Source: Actinoallomurus soli (GTDB taxonomy: Bacteria; Actinomycetota; Actinomycetes; Streptosporangiales; Streptosporangiaceae). Taken from it: a stretch of DNA of 64,000 bases. A program made the position numbers and the translations under genes. Shown here in pieces: positions 24,982 through 32,990 of the stretch. Under the pieces are notes generated by a model. That model saw only the letters and a program-made list of their open reading frames with translations. It searched no databases and had not been told where the DNA came from. The DNA lies in the NCBI RefSeq assembly GCF_024055715.1, contig NZ_JAMXMV010000014.1, forward strand, positions 62,001 through 126,000, written 5' to 3'. The number at the start of each line of letters is the position of its first letter. Positions within the stretch are counted from its first letter, which is position 1.

Positions 24982-25224
24982 ATGGGCCTGGTCTCCTCGA
25001 TCCTCACGTTGCCGTTCCTCCCGGTGCAGGGCGTGATCAAGCTCGGCGAGCTCATCGAGCAGCAGGTGGACCAGCAGCTCAACAGCCCGATGGCGATCCG
25101 CGCCCAGCTGGAGGAGATCGAGCGGCGACGACAGGCCGGCCTGATCTCCGAGGAGGAAGAGGCCGAGGCGCAGCAGGAGATCCTCGGCCGGCTGATCGGC
25201 GGCCGGGCCACCGGCGCCCCGTAG
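24982..25224 (+). CDS. gvpG: Gas vesicle protein GvpG
   Basis: 80 residues. MGLVSSILTLPFLPVQGVIKLGELIEQQV is the canonical GvpG start, with the hydrophobic LPFLPVQG turn. A Glu-rich helix follows (LEEIERRRQAGLISEEEEAEAQQEILGRL), of coiled-coil character. GvpG is a small accessory protein required for assembly in characterised clusters, possibly bridging GvpF/L to GvpA. Normal family length. Confidence 0.93.
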   Translation: MGLVSSILTLPFLPVQGVIKLGELIEQQVDQQLNSPMAIRAQLEEIERRRQAGLISEEEEAEAQQEILGRLIGGRATGAP

Positions 25225-25258
25225 CGGGTTCCGGCGGTCCCACCGGAAGGGAGGAACC

Positions 25259-25699
25259 GTGTCCGTCAGCCGCAGAGACCGGCCGGAACGCGCGCGTCGG
25301 CGGCTCGATGACGAGGTGGACGAGGACCGCGGTGCCGAGTACGAGGCCGGGTACGACGCCGACGACGAGGCCGCCGGGTACGAGGAGGACGAACCGGAGC
25401 CCCGGCGAGGGCGCGGGGGTGCGGCGACGGCCGGATCCGCGCGGCTGTCCGCCGGGGAGGCGGCGCACGCCGCGCTCCGGGAGATCACCGCGCTCACCGG
25501 CAGGTCCGCGGAGGGCGTGGTGGCGATACGGCCGGGGGAGAGCGGCTGGGTCGCCGGCGTCGAACTGCTCGAGGCCCGTCGCGTCCCCTCCTCCTCGGAC
25601 ACGCTCGCGCTGTACGAGGTCGAGGTCGACGAGGAGGGCGGCCTCGTCGCGTACCGCCGGATCCAGCGGTACCCGCGCGGCCGTGGCGAGGCGTCATGA
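25259..25699 (+). CDS. gvpO: Gas vesicle protein GvpO
   Basis: 146 residues from GTG 25259 with GGAAGGGAGGA upstream. The first 60 residues are Arg/Glu/Asp/Tyr-rich and low in complexity. The conserved part, AAHAALREITALTGRSAEGVVAIRPGESGWVAGVELLEARRVPSSSDTLALYEVEVDEEGGLVAYRR, is the GvpO domain. GvpO is an accessory protein whose role is poorly known; it is typical of haloarchaeal and actinobacterial clusters. Its stop overlaps the next start by ATGA. Confidence 0.93.
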   Translation: MSVSRRDRPERARRRLDDEVDEDRGAEYEAGYDADDEAAGYEEDEPEPRRGRGGAATAGSARLSAGEAAHAALREITALTGRSAEGVVAIRPGESGWVAGVELLEARRVPSSSDTLALYEVEVDEEGGLVAYRRIQRYPRGRGEAS

Positions 25700-26130
25700 C
25701 ACCGGACCGACCGCGGGGCGGGTACATCACGCCGTACGGGACCGGGCCGAGCGCGCGCGAGGGCGCCAACCTCGGCGACATCCTGGAGCGCGTCCTCGAC
25801 AAGGGCATCGTCATCGCCGGCGACATCCAGGTGAACCTCCTCGACATCGAGCTGCTCACCATCAAGCTGCGGCTGCTGATCGTGTCGGTCGAGACCGCGC
25901 GCGAGCTGGGGATCGACTGGTGGGAGCACGACCCGTGGCTGACCGGAGACCGGCGGGGCCTGGAGGAGGAGAACCGCCGGCTGCGAGAGCGGGTCGCGGA
26001 TCTGGAGGAGGGCCGGCACGGGCGGCGGGCCGTGGACGCGCCGCGCGAGGGGCCGCGTACGGAACGGGAACGCGGCCGCCTCGAAGAACCAGAACGCCGC
26101 CGCGTCGATCCGGAGCGCCGCCGTGACTGA
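25696..26130 (+). CDS. gvpJ: GvpJ-type minor gas vesicle structural protein
   Basis: 144 residues; the ATG overlaps the gvpO stop. NLGDILERVLDKGIVIAGDIQVNLLDIELLTIKLRLLIVSVETARELGIDWW is a GvpA-related fold, with the WW that marks the J/S branch. The C-terminal 60 residues form a charged helical tail (LEEENRRLRERVADLEEG), probably coiled coil. GvpJ and its kin make up minor shell parts, probably the conical tips. The letter follows the order J-L-S-K seen in Streptomyces clusters; J and S cannot be separated with certainty by eye. Confidence 0.85.
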   Translation: MTPDRPRGGYITPYGTGPSAREGANLGDILERVLDKGIVIAGDIQVNLLDIELLTIKLRLLIVSVETARELGIDWWEHDPWLTGDRRGLEEENRRLRERVADLEEGRHGRRAVDAPREGPRTERERGRLEEPERRRVDPERRRD

Positions 26131-26914
26131 CACCGGAACCTACCTGTACGCCATCGCACGGGACACCGGGACGTCCCCGCCACCGGGACTGACCGGCCTG
26201 CTGGGCGCGCCGGTCCGGACGATCGCGGAGGCCGGGCTCGTCGCGTATGTCGGGACGGTGCCGCTCGCGCAGTTCGGGGAGGCCGCCTTGAAGCGGAATC
26301 TGGAGGACCTGACCTGGCTGGAGGCGACGGCGCGGGCCCACCATCAGGTCGTCGAGGCGGTGGCGGAGGCCGGCCCGGTCGCTCCCGTACGGCTCGTGAC
26401 CGTCTACCGGGGCGACGAGCAGATCCACCGGCTCCTGCGCGACCGCGCCCATGAGTTCACCGAGGTCCTCGCGCGGGTGGCCGGACGGCGGGAGTGGGGC
26501 GTGAAGGTCTTCGCGGCCCCGCGCCCGGCCGCGTCGGATGACGCGGGGGGCGGTGAACCGCCGGAGAGCGCGGCGGAGCGCCCGGGCACGGCGTATCTGA
26601 AGCGTCGCCGGACGAACCTGCGCACGCGTGAGGAGGCGTGGCACCGGGCGGCCTCGCGGGCCGAGCGGATCGACTCGGTCCTGACCGGCATCGCGGTGGC
26701 GCGCCGGCGCCACCGGGCGCAGGACCCGCAGCTGTCCGGCCGGGACGACTGGATGGTGCTGAACGGCGCCTACCTGGTCGAGGACGAGCGAGGCGAGGAG
26801 TTCGCCGCCGCGGTCGCCGCGCTTCGGGACCCGGAGCTGGACGTCCAGCTCACCGGGCCGTGGGCGCCGTACTCATTCACGATCAGTGAATCCGGAGCGG
26901 GAGGGACCGCGTGA
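26123..26914 (+). CDS. gvpL: GvpL/GvpF-family gas vesicle protein
   Basis: 263 residues from GTG 26123, overlapping the end of gvpJ by 8 bp. It has the family signatures YLYAIARDTG, AGLVAYVGTVPLAQFG, WLEATARAHHQVVEAVA, VAPVRLVTVYRGDEQI and WAPYSFTI. Between the two ferredoxin-like halves is a polar insert (about residues 130-165). It is a second copy of the GvpF/L assembly factor, as usual in these clusters. Its stop overlaps the next start. Confidence 0.9.
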   Translation: MTDTGTYLYAIARDTGTSPPPGLTGLLGAPVRTIAEAGLVAYVGTVPLAQFGEAALKRNLEDLTWLEATARAHHQVVEAVAEAGPVAPVRLVTVYRGDEQIHRLLRDRAHEFTEVLARVAGRREWGVKVFAAPRPAASDDAGGGEPPESAAERPGTAYLKRRRTNLRTREEAWHRAASRAERIDSVLTGIAVARRRHRAQDPQLSGRDDWMVLNGAYLVEDERGEEFAAAVAALRDPELDVQLTGPWAPYSFTISESGAGGTA

Positions 26915-27159
26915 CGGTCGACCGCTCCGCCGAGCGTATGCCGGCCGCGCGAGCCGGGGTTCCGGCACAGCGCGTCGCGCTGGTCGACCTGCTCGACCGC
27001 CTGCTGGCCGGCGGCGTCGTGATCAGCGGCGACCTGACCCTCTCCATCGCCGACGTCGACCTGGTGCGCATCTCGCTGCGGGTACTGATCGGCTCGGTCG
27101 GCGGCGACGACGTCATCGCGCCGCGACGATCCGACGCGCCGGGGACGGGGCCACTGTGA
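26911..27159 (+). CDS. gvpS: GvpS-type minor gas vesicle structural protein
   Basis: 82 residues from GTG 26911 (GTGA overlap with gvpL). RVALVDLLDRLLAGGVVISGDLTLSIADVDLVRISLRVLIGSV is a compact GvpA/J/S-type shell domain with almost no extension at either end. It is the third shell-type protein of the operon. It could be named gvpJ in other schemes. Confidence 0.85.
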   Translation: MTVDRSAERMPAARAGVPAQRVALVDLLDRLLAGGVVISGDLTLSIADVDLVRISLRVLIGSVGGDDVIAPRRSDAPGTGPL

Positions 27160-27617
27160 ACGAGCCCTCCCACTCCTGGTCGCCGGACCCGAACGCCGCC
27201 GACCGCACCGGCGCCGCTCATTCGGCAGATGCCGCGCATCCCGGGGGCGCCGCGTTTCCCGAGGGCACCGATCACCCCGCCGGCGCGGCTCATCCCGGGG
27301 CCGCCGATCATCCCGCGGGCGCTCCGGCGCGCCGCGGCGGCCGGCGCATCGAGGCCGACTCCGAGACCGTGCAGCGCGACCTGGCGCAACTGGTGCTCAC
27401 CGTCGTGGAGCTCGTGCGGCAACTCGTTGAGCGTCAGTGCATCCGGCGGGTCGACCAGGGTGATCTGTCCGACGAGCAGGTCGAGAAGATCGGCGTGACG
27501 CTCATGCGCCTGGAGGAGGCGATGGAGGAGCTGTGCGAGCGGTTCGGCCTGTCGATGGCCGACCTCAACCTCGATCTGGGTCCGCTCGGCACCCTCCTCC
27601 CCACCGACCGGGAATGA
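27156..27617 (+). CDS. gvpK: Gas vesicle protein GvpK with HPxG-rich N-terminus
   Basis: 153 residues from GTG 27156, overlapping the gvpS stop (GTGA). The conserved GvpK domain occupies about residues 65-150: RIEADSETVQRDLAQLVLTVVELVRQLVERQCIRRVD, then LSDEQVEKIGVTLMRLEEAMEELCERFGL and LNLDLGPLGTLL. The first 60 residues are a low-complexity run of AAHPGG/DHPAGA-type units, probably disordered. GvpK is an assembly factor and closes the operon; a hairpin lies 24 bp downstream. Confidence 0.92.
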   Translation: MNEPSHSWSPDPNAADRTGAAHSADAAHPGGAAFPEGTDHPAGAAHPGAADHPAGAPARRGGRRIEADSETVQRDLAQLVLTVVELVRQLVERQCIRRVDQGDLSDEQVEKIGVTLMRLEEAMEELCERFGLSMADLNLDLGPLGTLLPTDRE

Positions 27618-27640
27618 GCGACCGAGCGGACCTGATCGGC

Positions 27641-27664
27641 GCGACCGCCCCGACCGGCGGTCGC
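27641..27664 (+). terminator. Hairpin at the end of the gas vesicle operon
   Basis: GCGACCGCC (27641-27649) and GGCGGTCGC (27656-27664) are perfectly complementary with a 6-nt loop, 24 bp after the gvpK stop. Confidence 0.6.
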
Positions 27665-27726
27665 CGGTCGGCCGGCGATGGGGACGCGCGGCCGGTGCCC
27701 GTGCCGCCCGGCACCGTTTCCCGAGC

Positions 27727-28737
27727 TCAGGCGGCCTTCCCGGCCGTACGGAGCGGGCCGCGGTTCGCCAGGACGGTCTCGGGGCGGTGGCGGCCCTCCG
27801 TCGCGTGATGGTGGGTCTCCGCGGCCTCCACGCTGCCTCCGAGGTCGGTGGCGGCGTCGAAGGTTCCCGCGCCGGACAGCGTGACGCAGGCGGCCAGGGC
27901 CACCGCGATGCCGGGCAGCAGCCGTGAGCGTCTCGCCGGCGGAGCGGCCAGCAGCGCCGCGACGCGGCGGGGGACGGGTCCGGCGGCCGCGGAGAGCGCC
28001 CCCACGGGCGCGGCGGGCGCATGAGCCCGTTTTCTGGCCAGGGCCGCTCGCGCGATGGCGCGGGCGACGAGGCGCCGGTCCCCGACGGCGCCCGCCGCCG
28101 ACTCGTCGGCCCAGCGCTCGAGGTGGTAGCGCAGCGGCGCGCGGAGCGTGAGCAGCGCCGGGTGCAGGACGGCCGCCACGTCCATCACCAGAGTGAACAG
28201 GTGGTGGCGGCCGGCCAGGTGCGCGCGTTCGTGGGCGAGCAGCACCTCCCGCTCACGGGAGTCGAGGGCTCGCAGCATGCCGGTCGTCACCACGATGGTG
28301 CCGGGGCGGCCGGGCACGGCGTAGGCATCCGGGAGGTCGTCCGGTAGTACGGCGAGGTCGCCGCGCCGGGCCTGCGCGGCGTTCGCGGCCCGCAGAAGGG
28401 CGGTGACCCGCCGGTGGAGCGTCCGGCCGGCGGCGCCGATCGTGACGGCCAGGGCGAGACCGGCCGCGCAGGCCAGCGGCGGCGGGGTCGGCGACATGCG
28501 GCGCAGCAGGGGCGGCGACAGGTGCTCGGCGGCCGCGACGACGTCCAGCCGGAGGAGGCCCGCGCCGGTCAGCAGGACGAGGGCGAGCGCCGTGCAGGCG
28601 GACAGCACGGCGCCGGTGGCGGCCAGCAGCCAGGAGGCCGGCCGGGGCGCCAGGCGTTCCGCCAGGACGCGGACGAGCGGCACCGCGAGCAGGGGGATCA
28701 GCAGCGGTACCCAAACGTCGAAGACCATGCCCTTCAT
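27727..28737 (-). CDS. M56 (BlaR-type) membrane metalloprotease
   Basis: 336 residues from ATG 28737; an ATG at 28728 is also possible, and neither has a clear ribosome site, so the transcript may be nearly leaderless. Hydrophobic segments lie near residues 5-22, 35-60 and 90-110. The zinc site LLAHERAHLAGRHH (HExxH-type) is in the cytoplasmic loop region, with RYHLERWADESAA as the downstream helix. A last hydrophobic stretch (LLPGIAVALAACVTLSG) is followed by a His-rich tail, ETHHHATEGRH. The divergent BlaI gene shows the usual pairing in which the protease relieves BlaI repression. It lacks a penicillin-sensor domain, so the signal is probably not a beta-lactam. Confidence 0.88.
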   Translation of the reverse strand: MKGMVFDVWVPLLIPLLAVPLVRVLAERLAPRPASWLLAATGAVLSACTALALVLLTGAGLLRLDVVAAAEHLSPPLLRRMSPTPPPLACAAGLALAVTIGAAGRTLHRRVTALLRAANAAQARRGDLAVLPDDLPDAYAVPGRPGTIVVTTGMLRALDSREREVLLAHERAHLAGRHHLFTLVMDVAAVLHPALLTLRAPLRYHLERWADESAAGAVGDRRLVARAIARAALARKRAHAPAAPVGALSAAAGPVPRRVAALLAAPPARRSRLLPGIAVALAACVTLSGAGTFDAATDLGGSVEAAETHHHATEGRHRPETVLANRGPLRTAGKAA

Positions 28738-28793
28738 TATGGGGCCGGAAGAAGGCGCCGGTCCGGGGGTGCGGCACCGGCGGCCGCCCTGAT

Positions 28794-28811
28794 CTACTAT
28801 CGGGGTAATAC
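28794..28811. promoter_or_regulatory. BlaI-type operator between protease and repressor genes
   Basis: CTACTA-TCGGGG-TAATAC: the left arm is identical to the sites at 29225 and 35156 and the right arm matches TAGTAG at 4 of 6 positions. It lies in the divergent promoter region of the repressor and protease genes. Confidence 0.55.
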
Positions 28812-28832
28812 CTGAAGTGTCTGGAGCGGGAC

Positions 28833-29210
28833 GTGACCAAGGAACAGGAGCCGGGGCGGCGGCCTCCCGGCATGCTGGAGGACGCCGTGCTGGCCGCCCT
28901 GTGGAACGGCGGCCGGCCGATGAGCCCCGGAGACGTGCAGGCCGTGCTCCCCGGCGACCCCGCCTACACCACGGTGATGACCACCCTGGCACGGCTGCAC
29001 CGCAAGGGGCTGGCGACGCGCACCCGCGCCGGACGCGGATTCGTCTACTCGCCCAACGTCGACGAGGCCGCCCATACGGCGACCGCGATGCACGATCTGC
29101 TGAGCCGCCGGAGCGACCGGGCCGCGGTGCTGGCCCGTTTCGTCTCCGAACTGACGCCCGAGGACGAAGTGCTGTTGCAGCGGCTGCTGCACCCGGAGGA
29201 AGACGAGTGA
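28833..29210 (+). CDS. BlaI/MecI/CopY-family repressor
   Basis: 125 residues from GTG 28833 with GGAGCGGG upstream. The winged helix covers MLEDAVLAALWNGGRPMSPGDVQAVL, AYTTVMTTLARLHRKGLATRTRAGRGFVYSP; the C-terminal dimerisation helix is SRRSDRAAVLARFVSELTPEDEVLLQRLL. Family members bind TACA/TGTA-like dyads as dimers and are inactivated by proteolysis through an M56 partner, here encoded divergently. Three CTACTA-N6-TAGTAG sites in this window are its likely targets. Confidence 0.92.
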   Translation: MTKEQEPGRRPPGMLEDAVLAALWNGGRPMSPGDVQAVLPGDPAYTTVMTTLARLHRKGLATRTRAGRGFVYSPNVDEAAHTATAMHDLLSRRSDRAAVLARFVSELTPEDEVLLQRLLHPEEDE

Positions 29211-29224
29211 CACACGGCCGAGCG

Positions 29225-29242
29225 CTACTATCCGAGTAGTAG
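29225..29242. promoter_or_regulatory. BlaI-type operator upstream of the phosphoesterase gene
   Basis: CTACTA-TCCGAG-TAGTAG is a perfect 6-bp dyad with a 6-bp spacer, 14 bp after the repressor stop codon and 24 bp before the phosphoesterase start. It would block transcription of that gene when bound. Confidence 0.65.
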
Positions 29243-29266
29243 AAGTCTCGGCATCGGAGGTCGGCC

Positions 29267-30145
29267 GTGAAGGATCGGCGTTTCCGCCGTACACTGCTGC
29301 TCGCGGCGGCACTCCTCGCCGCATCGCCGGCGGCCGGCTGCGGTGACGGCGGGGCGACCCACGCCGCCGGCCCGCACCCAACGGCCGCCTCGGTGCCACA
29401 GCCCGCGCACGTGGTCGTCGTGGTGCTGGAGAACAAGTCCGATCGTCAGATCGTCGGTGCCCGTGACGCGCCGTACCTGACGGCGCTGGCCCGGTCCGGT
29501 GCGCTGTTCACGAATTCCTACGCGGTGCGGCATCCGAGCCAGCCGAACTACCTGGCGCTGTTCTCCGGGTCCACCCAGGGGCTCACCGACGACTCCTGCC
29601 CGCACACCTACACGGCCCCGAACCTCGCCTCGGAGCTGTCGGCGGCCGGGCTGACCTTCGCGGGTTTCGCCGAAGCGCTCCCGGCCTTCGACCGGACCGC
29701 CTGCGTCACCGGCCGCTACGCCCGCAAGCACGTTCCCTGGGCGGACTTCCCCGACCTGCCGGACGCCGTCAGCCGGTCCTTCGCCGACTTTCCGTCCGAC
29801 TATTCCGCGCTGCCCACGGTGTCGTTCGTCATCCCGGACATGTGCGACGACATGCACAACTGCCCGGTCAAGACCGGGGACGCCTGGGTCCGGGAGAATC
29901 TAGACGGTTATGCGCAGTGGGCCCGGACCCACGACAGCCTGCTCATCGTCACCTTCGACGAGAACGACAACCGTCCCGGCAACAAGATCGCCACCATCTT
30001 CGCCGGCGGCCCCGTCAAGCCCGGGACGTACCCGGAGAGGATCGACCACTACAGCGTGCTGCGGACCATCGAGGACGCCTACGGGCTCCCGCACGCCGGG
30101 GAGAGCGCCGCACGCAGCCCCATCACCGACGCCTGGAGAACCTGA
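29267..30145 (+). CDS. Phosphoesterase-family lipoprotein (acid phosphatase/phospholipase C-like)
   Basis: 292 residues from GTG 29267 with GGAGGTCGG upstream. A signal sequence with lipobox SPAAGC near residue 27 predicts a lipid-anchored extracytoplasmic protein. VVVVLENKSDRQI at the N-terminus, RHPSQPNYLALFSGSTQG with the nucleophile region, VSFVIPDMCDDMHNC and LIVTFDENDN are motifs of the PF04185 alkaline-phosphatase-like superfamily. The short length suits an acid phosphatase more than a full phospholipase C. Four cysteines could make disulfides. A BlaI-type operator lies 24 bp upstream, so expression is probably repressed by the neighbouring BlaI. Confidence 0.87.
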   Translation: MKDRRFRRTLLLAAALLAASPAAGCGDGGATHAAGPHPTAASVPQPAHVVVVVLENKSDRQIVGARDAPYLTALARSGALFTNSYAVRHPSQPNYLALFSGSTQGLTDDSCPHTYTAPNLASELSAAGLTFAGFAEALPAFDRTACVTGRYARKHVPWADFPDLPDAVSRSFADFPSDYSALPTVSFVIPDMCDDMHNCPVKTGDAWVRENLDGYAQWARTHDSLLIVTFDENDNRPGNKIATIFAGGPVKPGTYPERIDHYSVLRTIEDAYGLPHAGESAARSPITDAWRT

Positions 30146-30180
30146 CCGGCCGGAACCGGACCCGGAGGGGCGTCACCGGT

Positions 30181-30212
30181 ACTCCCGGTGCCGGCGAGCC
30201 GGGACCGGGAGT
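30181..30212. terminator. Bidirectional hairpin terminator
   Basis: ACTCCCGGT (30181-30189) and ACCGGGAGT (30204-30212) pair perfectly, with an inner CCGG pair in the loop, between two convergent genes. Confidence 0.6.
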
Positions 30213-30233
30213 CCGGGAACTCAGGGTGAGGTG

Positions 30234-31052
30234 TCAGGCTGATCGCCGTCCGGCCGCGTGGGCTCCTTGCCGGCCGGCGATGGTGTCCCTGCGGCTCACG
30301 GTCAGGTAGCCCACGAACGCGACGATGACCACCGCCAAGGCGAGGCTGACCGGGCCGGTGCCCAGCGCGACGCCCCCCCTGGCGCGCGACACGCCCAGCC
30401 AGTCGGCGAACGACGCGCCGAGCGGCCGGGTGAGGACGTAGGCGACCCAGAAGGCGGCGATAGCGTTCATCCTGAGCAGGCCGTAGGCCACGGCCGGAAC
30501 GGCGATCAGGACGGCGAACATCACGCCCGAGGCGAGGTACCCGAGATGGACCGTCACCGCGGTCATGTCGCCCGTGGCGGTGCCGAGCGCGAAGGTGGTC
30601 ATGACCGTGGTCCAGTAGAACAGCTCACGCCGCGGCGTCACGACGCTGTGGATCGACAGGGTCCGCTCGCTCGCGTACCAGAGCGCGAAGATCGCGGCGA
30701 GGGCGACGACGAAGAACGCGGTGGAGATGACGTACGGCACGCCCAGGACGACGTGCACCACGTCGGCGGCCATCGTGCCGAACACGCTCACCATGACGAT
30801 GGCGGTCCAGTAGATCCAGGCGACATAGCGCCGGACCGTGAACTGCAGCGCCAGCGATGCCGCGAGGACCACGCCCGCCGCGGCCACCGCGACGATCGGA
30901 CCCAGGCGGTGCGCCAGGTAGTCGGAGGTCGTCTCACCCATGCCGGTGGTCAGGACCTTGACGATCCAGAAGTACGCGGTCACCTCGGGGACCTTGCTCA
31001 TCGTCCGCCGGGTGACGGCGCGGGGGCTGTTGCGCAGTTGACTCGTCGCCAT
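30234..31052 (-). CDS. COG4705-type polytopic membrane protein
   Basis: 272 residues from ATG 31052. About eight hydrophobic segments are present. KVPEVTAYFWIVKVLTTGMGETTSDYL at the start and FWVAYVLTRPLGASFADWLG near the end are the repeated K-L-x-T-x-x-GE-T-x-D/RPLGAS-F-D signatures of the DUF347/COG4705 family. Some relatives are linked to manganese or metal stress in other bacteria; no function is firmly known. It stands alone between a phosphoesterase gene (convergent) and the two-component operon (same strand, 50 bp away). Confidence 0.85.
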   Translation of the reverse strand: MATSQLRNSPRAVTRRTMSKVPEVTAYFWIVKVLTTGMGETTSDYLAHRLGPIVAVAAAGVVLAASLALQFTVRRYVAWIYWTAIVMVSVFGTMAADVVHVVLGVPYVISTAFFVVALAAIFALWYASERTLSIHSVVTPRRELFYWTTVMTTFALGTATGDMTAVTVHLGYLASGVMFAVLIAVPAVAYGLLRMNAIAAFWVAYVLTRPLGASFADWLGVSRARGGVALGTGPVSLALAVVIVAFVGYLTVSRRDTIAGRQGAHAAGRRSA

Positions 31053-31101
31053 GTGGCTCGTCGACCTTGTCCTCTCGTGTTCTCGTACGGTCGGGGAATG
31101 G

Positions 31102-31761
31102 TCATGAGGGCCGGAGCAGCCCGGTCTGGTAGGCGAGTACGACGGCCTGGACGCGGTCGCGGAGGCCGAGCTTGGGGAGGATGCGGCTGACGTGCGTCTT
31201 CACGGTCGCCTCGGACAGCCCGAGCGCCACCGCGATCTCGGCGTTGGACAGGCCCCTCGCCATCTCGATCAGCACCTCGCGTTCCCGGTCGGTGAGCCGG
31301 CCGAGGCGCGGGTCGTCGGCCGGGCCCGGCCGCGCGGGGCTCTGGCGGGTGAACGCCTCGATCAGCAGCCGGGTGAGCCGGGGCGCGACCACGCCGTCGC
31401 CCGCGGCGACCGTGCGGATGCCCGCGATCAGCTCGGCGGGCTGGACGTTCTTCAACAGGAAGCCGGCGGCGCCCGCGTGGAGGGCGGCGAAGGCGTACTC
31501 GTCCAGGTCGAACGTCGTGAGGATGAGGACGCGCGAGGCGGCGTGGTCGCGGACGATCCGCTCGGTGGCCTCCAGGCCGTCCATGCCCGGCATCCGTACG
31601 TCCATCAGCACGACGTCGGGGGAGCGCGAGGCCACCTCGGCGAGGGCCTCGGCGCCGTCGCCGGCCTCGCCGACGACGGTGATGTCGGGTTGCGTCTCCA
31701 GCACGAGCCGGAACCCCATGCGCAGCAGTGGCTGGTCGTCGACGAGCAGAACGTTGATCAC
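31102..31761 (-). CDS. LuxR/NarL-type response regulator
   Basis: 219 residues from GTG 31761, which overlaps the kinase stop (GTGA). The receiver domain has INVLLVDDQPLLRMG, phosphoacceptor Asp in PDVVLMDVRMPGMDG near residue 53, and a late Lys in GFLLKNVQPAEL. The NarL-type helix-turn-helix LTDREREVLIEMARGLSNAEIAVALGLSEATVKTHVSRIL fills the C-terminus. It is the last gene of an operon of ABC ATPase, permease, kinase and regulator, and probably controls that transporter. An 18-bp palindrome at 34843 upstream of the operon is a possible target. Confidence 0.93.
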   Translation of the reverse strand: MINVLLVDDQPLLRMGFRLVLETQPDITVVGEAGDGAEALAEVASRSPDVVLMDVRMPGMDGLEATERIVRDHAASRVLILTTFDLDEYAFAALHAGAAGFLLKNVQPAELIAGIRTVAAGDGVVAPRLTRLLIEAFTRQSPARPGPADDPRLGRLTDREREVLIEMARGLSNAEIAVALGLSEATVKTHVSRILPKLGLRDRVQAVVLAYQTGLLRPS

Positions 31762-32984
31762 CGGCTGACTTCCAGCTGGGACGGCTCGAAGCGGGCGTGC
31801 ACCCGCCAGCCGCCGTCGGGCAGCGGCCCGGCCCGGAGCCGGCCGCCGTAGACGGCGACGCGTTCGCGCATTCCGGCGATGCCGTGCCCGGCGCGCGGCC
31901 GGCCGGCCTGAGCGAGGGCGGCCGCCGACCCGTCATCGGTGATCTCGACGTCCACCTGTTCCGCGGCGTACTCGAGCCGTACCCGTGCCGTCGTCCCCGC
32001 AGGGGTGTGCTTCCGGACGTTCGTGAGCGCCTCCTGGACGAGGCGGTAGATGGTGAGTTCGGCTCCGGAGGCCATGGCGGGCGGCCGTCCGGCGACCGTG
32101 AACTCCACGGGGAGTCCCGCGGCGCGTACCTCGGTGAGCAAGGCGTCCAGCTGGCTCAGCCCCGGCTGTGGACGCCTGAGCCGATCGGCCGCCGGCGCGT
32201 CCTGGCGGAGCACCTCGAGGACGCGCTGCATCTCCGCGATGGCCTGGCGCCCGATCTCCGACGCCTTGGACACGGCGTCGGCGGCCCGCTCCGGCGCGGT
32301 CGGAAGGGTGTAGGCGGCGCCGTCGGTGAGGGCGACCATGACCGAGAGGCTGTGGGTGACGATGTCGTGGACGTCCCGGGCGATCCTCGCGCGCTCCTCG
32401 GCGGCGACGATCTGGGCCTGCTGGTCGCGTTCCCTCTCGAGGCGGGCGGCGCGGTCCTCCAGCGACGCGAGGTAGGCACGGCGCGTGCGCATGTTCAACC
32501 CGATCACGGCGGCGGCCGTGGTCATCCCGGACAGCAGGACGAACGCCTTCCACAGGTGGACCCGCGGGACCCACTGGTCGGTGGCCATGGCGACGCCGAG
32601 TTCCACGACGCCCGCGGCCACGAGCAGCCGGCGCAGCGTCGAGTGGGCCGCGACGGAGTAGAGCGCGATCAGTACGGCGAGGTCGCCGACGGTGAGGAGC
32701 ACCCCGCCGAGCCACTGGACGAATGCGAGCCCCGCGACCACGGTGAACGCGGTGAACGGCGCGCGCCGCCGCCAGGCCAGCGGGACGAGGAGCGCGACCT
32801 GAAGGGCCCAGCCGAGCAGCGCGTGCCGCGGCGGGTCCTTGATCAGGTGTGGCGCTCCGATCAGGAACAGCAGGACGGCGAACCCGCCGTCGACGGCGAC
32901 GGGATGGCTCCCGGCGAGCGCGCGGACACGAGGGCCCCAGCGCACGGCGAGCGCGCCGGGGCCCATCTTGGGCGAGTCGGTCAT
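31758..32984 (-). CDS. Membrane sensor histidine kinase of the NarL/DesK class
   Basis: 408 residues. The N-terminal 165 residues contain about five membrane spans with little external sequence, as in intramembrane-sensing kinases. AEERARIARDVHDIVTHSLSVMV is the HisKA_3 phosphoacceptor helix with the conserved His. LTNVRKHTPAGTTARVRL and GHGIAGMRERVAVYGGRL are the N and G boxes of the ATPase domain. It starts 6 bp after the permease stop and overlaps the response regulator gene. Kinases next to ABC-2 exporters often sense cell-envelope antibiotics or membrane stress; that is a family-level inference. Confidence 0.93.
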   Translation of the reverse strand: MTDSPKMGPGALAVRWGPRVRALAGSHPVAVDGGFAVLLFLIGAPHLIKDPPRHALLGWALQVALLVPLAWRRRAPFTAFTVVAGLAFVQWLGGVLLTVGDLAVLIALYSVAAHSTLRRLLVAAGVVELGVAMATDQWVPRVHLWKAFVLLSGMTTAAAVIGLNMRTRRAYLASLEDRAARLERERDQQAQIVAAEERARIARDVHDIVTHSLSVMVALTDGAAYTLPTAPERAADAVSKASEIGRQAIAEMQRVLEVLRQDAPAADRLRRPQPGLSQLDALLTEVRAAGLPVEFTVAGRPPAMASGAELTIYRLVQEALTNVRKHTPAGTTARVRLEYAAEQVDVEITDDGSAAALAQAGRPRAGHGIAGMRERVAVYGGRLRAGPLPDGGWRVHARFEPSQLEVSR

Positions 32985-32990
32985 CGAGGG

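Noticed and set aside
23890-26133. 747-residue minus-strand frame over gvpA to gvpJ
   Set aside because: Antisense shadow crossing several well-recognised gas vesicle genes.
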